Shown: positions 27,974 to 37,069 of the stretch, piece by piece | How positions within the stretch are numbered: the stretch's first letter is position 1 | Layout of the letters: every line of letters starts with the position of its first letter | From: Lachnospira hominis (ex Liu et al. 2021) | GTDB taxonomy: Bacteria > Bacillota > Clostridia > Lachnospirales > Lachnospiraceae | Direction: 5' to 3' | Assembly (NCBI RefSeq): GCF_014287955.1 | Contig: NZ_JACOPD010000002.1 | Location: 186,001 to 250,000 of the forward strand | Length of the DNA stretch: 64,000 bases | Notes under the pieces: generated by a model | The model's database searches: none | Seen by the model: only the letters and a program-made list of their open reading frames with translations | What the model was told of the DNA's origin: nothing | Made by a program: the position numbers and the translations under genes

Positions 27974-28049
27974 ATTAAGGCAATCCTTTCAATATTTATA
28001 ATGCTCCACAAATATTCGCAGCATTTTATTTATATGATTGCCTTAATAT
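27972..28049 (-). promoter_or_regulatory. Inverted repeat enclosing the start codon of the germination gene
   Basis: Arms 27972-27985 and 28036-28049 are perfect 14-base inverted repeats, with a second pair AATGCT/AGCATT (28000-28005 and 28020-28025) inside. The 3' arm on the minus strand covers the bases from just after the AAAGGA ribosome-binding site up to the AT of the start codon. It can also be formed at the end of the upstream ABC permease transcript, but no T-run follows. Confidence 0.6.
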
Positions 28050-28068
28050 TTATTTTAATGCAGAAATT

Positions 28069-30168
28069 TTACAATCCAATTGGACCCAGATTGTTAAAAT
28101 CATCTAAAGAATCATATCCATCCATCTGGAAGAAATAACTAAATGACCCCCCTGACCTGTTTCCATAGAAAATTATTTCAATTACCGGTTTTGTCAAATC
28201 AAATTTTTTCTCAAGTGAAATGTTTTTCAGGTTTTCTTTCAAATCAGGAACAATTTTATTGCCGTCCATATTTTCTGACCATATTCGTGATTGAGTATTA
28301 TTTTCTACATCATAGACTGATATATAGCATGTATAATTATCTTTATTTTTCTCTGTCTCAATATTATCAAGATAATTACACATTGATTCGTAAGAATCCT
28401 TTTTATTTTCTGCCACATACTTATTAACCGCATTCATGTATGCCTGAAGCGTGTTTGGCATTTTATCTCCGATTAATACTTCTGAAGTATATTTAGTTCC
28501 ATTAAGTGAAAATGATATATCAACATAAGCCAGTGATACACCTCTTTTCCTTCCATTAACTGTAAGATACCAGTCCTCAAATGACATTTTTGACACTTCA
28601 TCTAAAAATGTATTATATAATTTTTTACTGTCCTCATCGGACATATTATCTGACCAGCTTATTACAGCTTCTTCATACTGCGGAAGCTTTTTATATTTTT
28701 TGCAGAATTCATCATTCTTCACTGCTCCATTTATAATTGTCTGTATATCTTTTTCTTTGACATATACAGTTCTGTATCTTCCCCAAATGCCATCCTTAAT
28801 ATATACAGTAACCGGGCTGTAATCGCCATTCTGGAATATTGCTGAATATTCATCAGAAGTATTATATATTTCCATATTATCTTTCATTGAATTAACAATT
28901 GAATTAATTGCATCTATGTCGTCAATTTTTACCTGTGAAAATACATCTGAAAAATAATCTTTATCATAAACATATGAACCATTTCCTGTATTTATTTTTA
29001 TATACTTAATCTTTGATGCATCCGGCTGATAATTAATCATACTGCCAATTCCGATATTTACAATCACACCAAAAACAGCTGCCAGCACATATGCAGTAAT
29101 TATTGAAGGGATTGCTTTTATCACACGGTGCGTTTTTCTGCTTGCAATCAACTCATATACTATAACAACAACCGCAGCCACAATGAACGTTATAACTACA
29201 TATAATATACTCTGCGACTTTTCTATATCTGCATTTCTTACTGCACCCACAAATGAAATCACACCAATAATACTTATTGAAAATCCGATAACTGTACGTA
29301 TTACAAACTGCAGTTTCCAAGACAGTGTAGGTTTTCCTGCCGTCTCACTCTTTCTTCTTATAAAAAGCAGACAACCGGTAACAAAATAAATAAGTGCAAG
29401 AACAAATGTGTATATTTTTGAGTGTGCTACATTAATTACACCATCTAATGACGAACCTGTAAACACACTGAACACCTGACCAACAATCATATTATAGCTA
29501 TTGTCAAGAATTGAAACAAAATGCTCTGATGATGCAAAATATACTATTGATACAACTGTCACCTGAACCATCAATATTATAAATCTTGGAAAAAACAATA
29601 TAAGTCCAGTAAGACATATATTACTGAATATATTTCCTGTTATAGAACAAGCAAGTGTTGCTGCTGCCGCACATAACAGACAGCATATAAATTCCGAGAA
29701 AAACACACTAAGTATAGAGCCATAATTTACAATATAACATGTTTTAAATATATTATATAAAATTGCAGCTGATAAAAATATTGATGCATACATAATCAGA
29801 ATCCATAATACAAAGGCTGCTATTTTAGTAAGATACAGATTCAGCCTTGTATAAGCAAGCGAATGATAAAAATCACTTGTATTTCTTTTATTAAGAAAAT
29901 TCCACGCAAATAAAACAAGAACCGGTGTTATTATTGCAAATGTAAGAATCAGTATAGGTATAAAATCATTCCCATCAACAAGCTGAACATATCTTGATGC
30001 CTTTTCAACGCCTGCATATTCAATATTAGATTTAATATTAACTGCACTTATGCAAATTGGCACGCATGTTATAAGCACCATTAATATCGTTGATATAAAA
30101 CCTATTACTTTTAACTGCAAAAATGACTGCCAGAACATTTTTACACTGAAAATCTTTTTATTATTCAT
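28069..30168 (-). CDS. ABC-2-type transporter permease, large
   Basis: 699 residues. The N-terminal half has about ten hydrophobic helices (first at about 20-45, then clusters to about 375). A soluble extracytoplasmic domain of roughly 300 residues (from about 385) carries YVYDKDYFSDV-like repeats. It overlaps the ABC ATPase gene by one base, so it is the partner permease. The set GntR-ATPase-permease resembles the ytr-type cassettes of Firmicutes. The cargo is unknown. Confidence 0.82.
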   Translation of the reverse strand: MNNKKIFSVKMFWQSFLQLKVIGFISTILMVLITCVPICISAVNIKSNIEYAGVEKASRYVQLVDGNDFIPILILTFAIITPVLVLFAWNFLNKRNTSDFYHSLAYTRLNLYLTKIAAFVLWILIMYASIFLSAAILYNIFKTCYIVNYGSILSVFFSEFICCLLCAAAATLACSITGNIFSNICLTGLILFFPRFIILMVQVTVVSIVYFASSEHFVSILDNSYNMIVGQVFSVFTGSSLDGVINVAHSKIYTFVLALIYFVTGCLLFIRRKSETAGKPTLSWKLQFVIRTVIGFSISIIGVISFVGAVRNADIEKSQSILYVVITFIVAAVVVIVYELIASRKTHRVIKAIPSIITAYVLAAVFGVIVNIGIGSMINYQPDASKIKYIKINTGNGSYVYDKDYFSDVFSQVKIDDIDAINSIVNSMKDNMEIYNTSDEYSAIFQNGDYSPVTVYIKDGIWGRYRTVYVKEKDIQTIINGAVKNDEFCKKYKKLPQYEEAVISWSDNMSDEDSKKLYNTFLDEVSKMSFEDWYLTVNGRKRGVSLAYVDISFSLNGTKYTSEVLIGDKMPNTLQAYMNAVNKYVAENKKDSYESMCNYLDNIETEKNKDNYTCYISVYDVENNTQSRIWSENMDGNKIVPDLKENLKNISLEKKFDLTKPVIEIIFYGNRSGGSFSYFFQMDGYDSLDDFNNLGPIGL

Positions 30169-31082
30169 TATTTTTCAACCTCCAATGCACTCTCAAATTC
30201 ATAGCCAAGAGATTCCATCTCATAAGTAAATACTTCTTCAAGTGTAAGCGGAAGGACATCAAGAACCAGCGGATTCATTGCTTTGAACAATGCAACTGTC
30301 TCTTCTCTGTCTCCATTAATTATCATATTGGCAACTGAACCTTCCTGTCTGTAACGTGTGATATTAAACTGTTCAAATCTGCTCTTATCAAAGTTTTCCC
30401 TGAATGCCACCTGAACTTTAAACTGTGATGTTTTTAATTCAAGCACATCGCTGTCAAGCACCATTCCGCCCTTATGGAGAAGTGCCAGATGGTCACATAT
30501 ATCCTCGAGTTCTCTTAAAGAATGTGAGGTAACTATAACAGTTGAATTCAGTTCTGCAACATCATTGCATATAAGTTTTTTCACAAGATTTCTCATTACA
30601 GGGTCAAGTCCGTCAAATGTCTCATCAAAAAACATATATTTTGTTCTTGTTGACAGTGCCAATATAATCGCTGCCTGTCTCTTCATTCCTTTTGAAAAAT
30701 TAGAAATTGATTTTTTCGGGTCAAGTCCGAATAATTTTGTCAGTTCTTTAAATCTTGCCCAATCAAATCTGTCATATGCCGATGCATACAGCTTTGCCAT
30801 TTTATTCAGCGTTGCACCCGGCAGAAAATATAAATCATCAGCAACAAATACGATTTTCTGCTTTGCTTTTGGATTTTCATATACATTAAGTCCGTCTATA
30901 AATGCGTATCCTTTATCTGGTTTGTAAACTCCGGATAACACTCTTAAAAATGTAGATTTTCCCGCACCATTTGAACCAACCATGCCATATATGCAGCCGT
31001 CACTGATATTGCATGTAACATTATCCAGTGCAGTAAAGTCCTCAAAAGACTTGTGAATAGCCTCTGCATTAATCATTGTCAT
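30168..31082 (-). CDS. ABC transporter ATPase (YtrB-like)
   Basis: 304 residues. Walker A is in VGSNGAGKST, the signature FSKGMKRQ is present, and Walker B is FDETFDGLD (aspartate-glutamate present, although the usual LDEP reads FDET). A C-terminal extension of about 90 residues follows the ATPase core. The start overlaps the GntR stop as ATGA. Pairs with the 699-residue permease. Confidence 0.93.
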   Translation of the reverse strand: MTMINAEAIHKSFEDFTALDNVTCNISDGCIYGMVGSNGAGKSTFLRVLSGVYKPDKGYAFIDGLNVYENPKAKQKIVFVADDLYFLPGATLNKMAKLYASAYDRFDWARFKELTKLFGLDPKKSISNFSKGMKRQAAIILALSTRTKYMFFDETFDGLDPVMRNLVKKLICNDVAELNSTVIVTSHSLRELEDICDHLALLHKGGMVLDSDVLELKTSQFKVQVAFRENFDKSRFEQFNITRYRQEGSVANMIINGDREETVALFKAMNPLVLDVLPLTLEEVFTYEMESLGYEFESALEVEK

Positions 31083-31453
31083 ACCTCCGTATTATTAAAC
31101 ACTTCTTCAATATTATTAATTATTTCTTCTTTTGTAACTCCGGCCAATGCCAGTTCCCTGATAATCTTATTAAGTTCTGTCATCTTCTCTCTTGAATTCG
31201 CTCCTACAACCTCAATAGCTTTTTCTGATATAAATGAACCCTTACCCGGAACAGTTATTATAAGCTGTCTTCTGTCAAGTTCTGTATAAGCCTTCTGGAT
31301 TGTATTGGGATTGATAGAGAGTTTTACAGATAACGACCTTACTGAAGGTAATTTATCGCCCTCCTTCAAAATACCTGTAAGCACTTGTTCTTCCACCTGT
31401 TTGATTATCTGTTCATATACCGGCACTCGCGACATGACGTCTACAACAAACAT
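31079..31453 (-). CDS. GntR-family (YtrA subfamily) transcriptional regulator
   Basis: 124 residues. The N-terminal winged helix has VPVYEQIIKQVEEQVLTGILKEGDKLPSVRSLSVKL and NPNTIQKAYTELDRRQLI, followed by a short coiled C-terminus as in YtrA-type repressors. First gene of the ABC cassette. The perfect palindrome at 31508-31542 upstream is its probable operator, so it likely represses its own operon. Confidence 0.94.
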   Translation of the reverse strand: MFVVDVMSRVPVYEQIIKQVEEQVLTGILKEGDKLPSVRSLSVKLSINPNTIQKAYTELDRRQLIITVPGKGSFISEKAIEVVGANSREKMTELNKIIRELALAGVTKEEIINNIEEVFNNTEV

Positions 31454-31507
31454 CTAAACACCTAATCCTTTCATTTCTATTTTTTCATTGCAATGTTTTT
31501 CGTCCTG

Positions 31508-31542
31508 TAACAACTGTACTATATGAATTAGTACAGTTGTTA
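31508..31542 (-). promoter_or_regulatory. Palindromic operator of the GntR regulator
   Basis: TAACAACTGTACTA (31508-31521) and TAGTACAGTTGTTA (31529-31542) are perfect inverted repeats around a 7-base spacer. The site lies just downstream of the predicted -10, over the transcription start. Confidence 0.75.
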
Positions 31543-31547
31543 TAATT

Positions 31548-31576
31548 AATATAACCCCTTATATGATTTATGTCAA
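31548..31576 (-). promoter_or_regulatory. Sigma-A promoter of the GntR-ABC operon
   Basis: TTGACA (31571-31576) and TATATT (31548-31553) on the minus strand, separated by exactly 17 bases. Confidence 0.8.
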
Positions 31577-31652
31577 GCAAAATCATAAATATTTTTTGCT
31601 ACATAACGCAATGCCTGATTTTATGCGGGGTTCAGAATTTTATTGTTCCGCT

Positions 31653-31698
31653 AAAAAACAGCACCCAAGGTGTTTTTAATACCTCAGATGCTGCTTTT
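31653..31698 (-). terminator. Terminator of the galM-like gene
   Basis: AGCAGCATCTGAGGT pairs with ACACCTTGGGTGCTGT (with a few mismatches and wobble pairs) and is followed by six T on the minus strand. Confidence 0.75.
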
Positions 31699-31728
31699 GT
31701 TATTATTATAAAATTTATTATATCTTTC

Positions 31729-32595
31729 CTATCTGCCAAACCGTACCTTATATCCCGAAACAAATTCTTTGCCCGGTGCCAGTTTATTGCTCCACTCTCT
31801 TTTAGTCAAATCACCATCAAAGTCAGCTCTGTCCGTTCTTCCATTCCATGGTTCTATACATACAAAAGGAACTCCTTTTCCGACCGGTGACCATAGACCG
31901 AACACGGGCGTATCAAATTCAACTGTCACAATAGTTTTATCGTCTTTTACAAGGCTTACTCTTTTTATTGTGCTGTTTTCTACTATATAAGCATCCTTGT
32001 CAAAAAAGTCCTGTGTTATAGTAACTGCCTTATTTTCAAGCTTCATCACATAGCATTTATCTTCAAGAAGACCATCATTTGATAAAAGGCTGTATTCCAG
32101 AATATCTTTATCTGTCCTAAATACAAGCTTTGCACCACAGGCATTTTCACCGCATACAAATGCCGGATGTCCGCCTATGCTAAAATACATATCCTTATCA
32201 TCTGCATTTTCAACATGCCATTCCGTAGACAAAATATCATCTTCAATTATATGTCTGATATAAAGATTAAACTTAAAAGGATACTTTTTAAGCGTCTCCT
32301 GACTGTATGTAAGTTTCATTGTAATCGCATTTTCGGATTTTTCAACAACTTCAAATTCTGAATCTCTTGCAAATCCATGCTGAGTCATATGATACTCTTT
32401 GCCGTCATATATTGTGCAGTCGTTTTTATATCTGCCGACAACCGGAAATAATACCGGCGTATGACGTTTCCATGCTGAAGCATCTCCACACCATATATAC
32501 TCCGTATCATCTGACTTTTTCAATACTGATACAACTTCACATCCTTTTGAATCTACTGTTACTTTAAAATCATTATTTTCAATTATATATTGCAT
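31729..32595 (-). CDS. Aldose 1-epimerase family protein
   Basis: 288 residues of the galactose mutarotase-like fold. It has the GRYKNDCTIYDGKEY and QHGFARDSEF segments, FSIGGHPAF with a catalytic-type histidine, and CIEPWNGRTD with the glutamate. The shorter family related to LacX/YeaD (glucose-6-phosphate epimerase-like) is also possible. Start at 32595, six bases after GGGAG; the longer reading is unlikely. No galactose genes nearby. Confidence 0.85.
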   Translation of the reverse strand: MQYIIENNDFKVTVDSKGCEVVSVLKKSDDTEYIWCGDASAWKRHTPVLFPVVGRYKNDCTIYDGKEYHMTQHGFARDSEFEVVEKSENAITMKLTYSQETLKKYPFKFNLYIRHIIEDDILSTEWHVENADDKDMYFSIGGHPAFVCGENACGAKLVFRTDKDILEYSLLSNDGLLEDKCYVMKLENKAVTITQDFFDKDAYIVENSTIKRVSLVKDDKTIVTVEFDTPVFGLWSPVGKGVPFVCIEPWNGRTDRADFDGDLTKREWSNKLAPGKEFVSGYKVRFGR

Positions 32596-32653
32596 ATTTA
32601 CTCCCATCTGCCAGTTTTCGCAACGCAAAAATGTAAACTATAATTTTTAATAA

Positions 32654-33448
32654 CTATAATATATCCTTTACACTGATTATTTTCAACTGGATAATCAAAG
32701 TAATAACAATTATTATAATATCTATAATTATTACCTGGGACACTGACAAGCCATTTTCCATAAAAAGACTGCTTCTTTGAGCCATACATCCGTTTCCAGG
32801 CAAAAATATATTTATATCAAAAATTGAAATTATATATATAATCATTGATATAATAAAACCTGCCACATTTTTAACAGCAAGCGAAAACAAGGTCTGAACC
32901 ATGCTTATTGCAAATGAAGCTATTATTGGTGCGGCAAAAAACACTAATATATACAAAAATTTATTCTCATTATTCTGAATAAAATAATCTGTTCCAAAAT
33001 ACTTTTCAAATAATTCACTGTTGAAAGTAATTTTACGTTTTCCAGACATAAAACATATAATTGCAGCTGTCATATACATAAAAACAATATTGATAAATAT
33101 TGCTGTTATTTTAGATAAAATCCACTTTTTTCTTGTTCCTGCATATATGATGAATATTTTATTACATTCATTTTCAAGAATCTGTCCTGTAATATATGAA
33201 ATAAATATTGCAAAACCAAGATATATAAAAGGGATTTCTTTTAGTTTATTATTGCTGTCTATTTTTTCTACGCCTTTTATAATATTAAAATAATAATCTC
33301 CTGCCCCAACGCTTTTTCCATGCATTACGCCATTTTTCAGATAAATGCACGATAATAAAATAAGAACTACAAATAATAAATATATAAAAATATTATTTCT
33401 AAAACTGCATTTTAAATTATATATTATCAGTTTGTTGTATTTTTTCAT
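32654..33448 (-). CDS. ABC-2-type permease subunit
   Basis: 264 residues, strongly hydrophobic, six predicted helices (first at about 20-37, then 72-90, 107-130, 163-185, 190-212 and 235-258). The start lies 32 bases inside the ATPase gene, so the two are translationally coupled. No close family recognised beyond ABC-2 membrane proteins of peptide-export or immunity type. Last gene of the cluster under the LytTR pair. Confidence 0.78.
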   Translation of the reverse strand: MKKYNKLIIYNLKCSFRNNIFIYLLFVVLILLSCIYLKNGVMHGKSVGAGDYYFNIIKGVEKIDSNNKLKEIPFIYLGFAIFISYITGQILENECNKIFIIYAGTRKKWILSKITAIFINIVFMYMTAAIICFMSGKRKITFNSELFEKYFGTDYFIQNNENKFLYILVFFAAPIIASFAISMVQTLFSLAVKNVAGFIISMIIYIISIFDINIFLPGNGCMAQRSSLFMENGLSVSQVIIIDIIIIVITLIIQLKIISVKDIL

Positions 33449-34076
33449 TTTTTATTATCCGTCCATCATCCATATAAAATATTTCATCACAAAATGACAA
33501 AAGCAGTTCTTTACTGTGTGCTGATACAATTATTAACGCACCGTTATTTTTCTGTTCTTCTATAATACCGGCTATATTTTTTATGCTGAATTCATCCAAT
33601 GCATTTACAGGTTCATCAAGAATAATCAATTCAGGATTTTCCATTATTGCACATGCTATTCCAAGCTTCTGTTTCATGCCAAGAGAATAGCTTCCAAATG
33701 ATTTTTTATTTTCCGGGTTAAGTCCTGTTTTTATCATAGTATTTTTTATCTGGTTATCACCGGCAATGCCTTTAAGCGAAGCAATCATTTTGAGATTTTT
33801 AAAACCACTGTACTTTCTTACAAATCCCGGATATTCAAGAAGCAGCCCTATGCTTTCAGGAAATGATATATCTTTTCCAATTATTTTTTCACCAATTTTA
33901 ACATATCCTTCATCCGGATTTATAAGTCCGCTTATTGCTCTCATAAGCATTGTCTTACCGCTTCCGTTTCTTCCGCACATCCCATATATTTTACCGCTTT
34001 CCATTTTTATATTTATATTATATAATAAAATATTCTTTTTTATCTTTTTTGTATAATTCGATATTTCAATCTGCAT
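33417..34076 (-). CDS. ABC transporter ATPase (short, export/immunity type)
   Basis: 219 residues. Walker A CGRNGSGKT, signature YSLGMKQK, Walker B LIILDEPVNALD and the HSKE switch histidine are intact. Short ATPases of this kind pair with ABC-2 permeases in bacteriocin immunity and lantibiotic resistance sets. AAAGGAG precedes the ATG. Confidence 0.93.
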   Translation of the reverse strand: MQIEISNYTKKIKKNILLYNINIKMESGKIYGMCGRNGSGKTMLMRAISGLINPDEGYVKIGEKIIGKDISFPESIGLLLEYPGFVRKYSGFKNLKMIASLKGIAGDNQIKNTMIKTGLNPENKKSFGSYSLGMKQKLGIACAIMENPELIILDEPVNALDEFSIKNIAGIIEEQKNNGALIIVSAHSKELLLSFCDEIFYMDDGRIIKNEKIQQTDNI

Positions 34077-34092
34077 TAAATCACCACTCCTT

Positions 34093-34686
34093 TCAGGATT
34101 TATGCAGATTCAGACTTATTCTGTTTATTTGCCCTACTTTTATATATTCAAAAAATAATTCTTCATCTGTGTTATTAACTACATAATAACATTTCCATTT
34201 CTGTGTTTCGCCAGCCTCTATCGTCCTTACTATTGAATCAATCTTTCCCTCCGGCTGTAAACGCCTTGTATAATAATAATTCATCATCATTTTCTGCATA
34301 ATTCCATTAACACTGCACAACTGCCCCATTACCGCTGTTTTTCTTTCACCTGAAATATTTTTCACCAACAATTCTGTCTCTATGACCTTATAATCTTCAT
34401 CCGGATTATATCTCATTTTTAATGCAGCATCTTTATCATCCGCCTTGTACGAATCACGTTCACGGCCGATTTGTGTGCTGTCTATATAATTTTCCCACTC
34501 TGCTTTTTCATAAACTTTTACTGAATCCAAACATATCTGATATTCATCTGTATTAACCGTATCACCAATATTGTAATTATGTATTTTTACTGACGGATAT
34601 ACTTTATTAACATATATTATTCTTGTAAAAATGGATGCAGCCGCAGCAAACACGCATAAGTACACAATTATTTTTCTTATCTTCAT
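34093..34686 (-). CDS. Hypothetical extracytoplasmic protein, N-terminal anchor
   Basis: 197 residues with one N-terminal hydrophobic helix (about 7-26), which fits a membrane anchor or signal sequence. A beta-rich domain follows containing EYQICLDSVKVYEKAEW and VIETELLVKNISGERKTA. The pattern resembles telokin-like DUF4352-type or DUF5028-type exported proteins, but I cannot assign it. It starts directly after the stop codon of the upstream permease gene, so it belongs to the same transcript. Confidence 0.7.
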   Translation of the reverse strand: MKIRKIIVYLCVFAAAASIFTRIIYVNKVYPSVKIHNYNIGDTVNTDEYQICLDSVKVYEKAEWENYIDSTQIGRERDSYKADDKDAALKMRYNPDEDYKVIETELLVKNISGERKTAVMGQLCSVNGIMQKMMMNYYYTRRLQPEGKIDSIVRTIEAGETQKWKCYYVVNNTDEELFFEYIKVGQINRISLNLHKS

Positions 34687-35538
34687 CTAAATTACATCCT
34701 TTTTTATTTTCATAAAAAACAGTAAATCCACCACAAACACTATAAATATCTGAACTGCCACATATACAGCAATGTCTTTATACAACAGCATCATTCCTGA
34801 TGTTGTCATCAAGGATGCCGTTGAGCCAAATAAATATTTCATAATAAAGCTGCTGCCATAATATACTAAAAATGGTACAAGTATCACTGCATATTTATTT
34901 TCTTCAAAGAATCCAACTGTCAGACACAGACAATTAAGCAGTCCAAATAATATAAATACATATATTATGTAAATTATCACGTACAATTCCGGATGTTTGT
35001 AAAAAAGTTCTGCAAACACTGCTCTTTTTCCAACTGAATAAAATGATACCGAATACACAGGAATACCCCATGGTGCAACACACATGCTTATAATAAGGCT
35101 CGCCACAATCGGTATTGCCGCAATCGTTCCTCCATTTATAAATGTAACTATAAATTTCGTAATATAATAATCTTTTTTATTTTTACATCTTAAAATCAGC
35201 TGATTAATCAATCCGCTCCTCTTATCCTCGACATATGATGAACCATATGGTATTGCCGCCATTACAGGTATCAGAACTTTATAAACATAATAATACTTGC
35301 TGACATCTCCATGATTTGGCATCCAAAAGTACAAAGATGTCACAACTGCATTTGACTCAAATACATTCGTGTACCCCGGCTCAATTTTCTCCGCACACTG
35401 TGCCAGGTCTATTGCACCTCCAAGCCACGAAGTTCCTACCAGGTCTAGTAATGCAATAAGACATCCTGCCAATGCCATGAGCAGAAATTTTTTATTTCTA
35501 AATGCCCTCATGCACTCTATCTTGAATATTTCTTTCAC
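34687..35538 (-). CDS. ABC-2-type permease
   Basis: 283 residues, about six helices, starting MKEIFKIECMRAFRNKKFLLMALAG as in ABC-2 permeases. A long extracytoplasmic loop (about 45-85) follows helix 1, then an IPYGSSYVEDKRSGL segment. GTG start with GAGGAG six bases upstream. It may form the exporter with the ATPase encoded two genes downstream. Confidence 0.8.
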   Translation of the reverse strand: MKEIFKIECMRAFRNKKFLLMALAGCLIALLDLVGTSWLGGAIDLAQCAEKIEPGYTNVFESNAVVTSLYFWMPNHGDVSKYYYVYKVLIPVMAAIPYGSSYVEDKRSGLINQLILRCKNKKDYYITKFIVTFINGGTIAAIPIVASLIISMCVAPWGIPVYSVSFYSVGKRAVFAELFYKHPELYVIIYIIYVFILFGLLNCLCLTVGFFEENKYAVILVPFLVYYGSSFIMKYLFGSTASLMTTSGMMLLYKDIAVYVAVQIFIVFVVDLLFFMKIKKDVI

Positions 35539-35568
35539 TTTTTTCTCCTCATTTATTCTCAGACATTT

Positions 35569-36378
35569 TTATTGTCTGTTAATGTATATTCTGTACCCTC
35601 CATTATCATATGTTACTTCTTTTTCGCCATCCCATCTCCTGCTGGCATGTGAATCATCGTTTCCAATAACGAGGTTCTCATCATCTGCATACTCTTTAGG
35701 CGTTCTGAACACACAGGTGTATGATATCTCGCTATTAGATTCGATGTATACGCGAAAAGCAAACGATTTCCAATCATCGGTTCTTACATAACCCATATCA
35801 GAATTAAGATTATTACTACTATTATCAATTTCTGGCAAAGTATATCCTTCTATATCTGTATCAAATTTCATGTCTATTAGTTTGAATTTATCATTTAATT
35901 TATCATTATAAATTCCTTCACGCATCAATATCCTTAATTTGGGTTTCACATTACATAGTCCTGACTTACCATTATTTTTCAACACAATATGAGCTATAAC
36001 ATTCACTAATCCCGATATTTCCTCATCATTGTTTTTATGAATCATATCACATACAAGTTCAATTTGTGCACTATCAACTCTAATTTCTTCAGCCAATAAA
36101 CAGCTTACTGACTCATAATAATTAATCTTATTGTTTAAAGTAGCTATTTGGTATTTAAAAAATTGTTCCTTACTTATAAATTCAAGTTTATCATAATTGG
36201 GTTGCTTTATTTTTTCGTATTGGGTTTTGGCAGCAACAACCCGATTATTTTGTCTATCATCATAATAAACACTTATATATTTGTTACAAAATAATAAATA
36301 TATAAATGTAGTAATCAGAACAACCAATAAAACAAACATCTTGAATTCTTTAATGTGGCTATTATTTTTTCCGTTCAT
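35569..36378 (-). CDS. Hypothetical membrane-anchored protein
   Basis: 269 residues. A single N-terminal helix (about 13-30, FVLLVVLITTFIYLLF) is followed by a charged, mostly soluble extracytoplasmic part. No motif recognised. It lies between the secreted small protein and the ABC permease and probably belongs to the same regulated set. Confidence 0.7.
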   Translation of the reverse strand: MNGKNNSHIKEFKMFVLLVVLITTFIYLLFCNKYISVYYDDRQNNRVVAAKTQYEKIKQPNYDKLEFISKEQFFKYQIATLNNKINYYESVSCLLAEEIRVDSAQIELVCDMIHKNNDEEISGLVNVIAHIVLKNNGKSGLCNVKPKLRILMREGIYNDKLNDKFKLIDMKFDTDIEGYTLPEIDNSSNNLNSDMGYVRTDDWKSFAFRVYIESNSEISYTCVFRTPKEYADDENLVIGNDDSHASRRWDGEKEVTYDNGGYRIYINRQ

Positions 36379-36407
36379 CTTTTCACCTATCCCCCATTAA
36401 TGTTACA

Positions 36408-36920
36408 TTACTCCTCTGCATCAGTTCTAAATATAACTGTAAATTGTGTATAATCCTCCTCATAAGACTCACCTAAAAGACCTGCATTTGCAAATCCCTT
36501 CTGTTTTACAGTATTCAATATAGAATACGTATCTCCAGAATTCATCACATGCCTCCAGCTGTAATTAGAGCAAAGTGTCCAGTCATCACTGTTCCTGTTA
36601 GCACTGTTACTTCCAATTGCTGATATACATAACGGATAGTTAGTATTAATACAATAAGCCAACATATTAGATTCATTATCCTTTGAATAGCAAAGTGATG
36701 TATCAAAGTCAATCCCTTCCCATCCATGCGTAAAAAGAAAGTCCTCATAATCCTCGCCATTTGCTTTCGCAATATTACCTGAAGACCCAGCACTGACTCC
36801 GGCTGCAACTGCCGCACATAAAATCACTGCTGTTCTGAGTGTTTTTTTCACACCAGACTTTTCTTTTGTACTACGCTTTTCTTTCGTACTTTTTGTCATT
36901 TTTGAGTTTTTCAAACTCAT
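36408..36920 (-). CDS. Small secreted protein (possibly DUF2712-like)
   Basis: 170 residues. A basic N-terminus (several KSTKEKRSTK-like repeats) precedes a hydrophobic stretch (TAVILCAAVAAGVSAG) and a likely signal-peptidase site near ANG. The mature part of about 115 residues has four cysteines and ends YTQFTVIFRTDAEE. The segment YSILNTVKQKGFANAGLLG resembles the DUF2712 family of secreted proteins found beside ABC and LytTR genes. That match is from memory and is tentative. AAGGAGG lies before the ATG. First gene after the putative LytTR operator. It could be a bacteriocin-like or signalling protein. Confidence 0.7.
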   Translation of the reverse strand: MSLKNSKMTKSTKEKRSTKEKSGVKKTLRTAVILCAAVAAGVSAGSSGNIAKANGEDYEDFLFTHGWEGIDFDTSLCYSKDNESNMLAYCINTNYPLCISAIGSNSANRNSDDWTLCSNYSWRHVMNSGDTYSILNTVKQKGFANAGLLGESYEEDYTQFTVIFRTDAEE

Positions 36921-36998
36921 CTGTTTTCCTCCTTAATTAGAATTTTGTATCCGGATTACGGGTATTACCATATCATAAAAAAAGAGGATTTTTTCAAA

Positions 36999-37029
36999 AG
37001 TGTCAAAAACAGCAGTCTAGTGGTCAAAA
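36999..37029 (-). promoter_or_regulatory. Direct repeats spaced 21 bp, candidate LytTR regulator site
   Basis: On the minus strand TTTTGACCACT (37019-37029) and TTTTGACACT (36999-37008) are near-identical and start 21 bases apart, i.e. two helical turns. That is the same spacing as known AgrA/LytTR operators. They lie about 80-110 bases ahead of the secreted-protein gene. Confidence 0.55.
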
Positions 37030-37069
37030 TTAGCATGTAATATATCACGCTGATTAATCATGTACTGCT

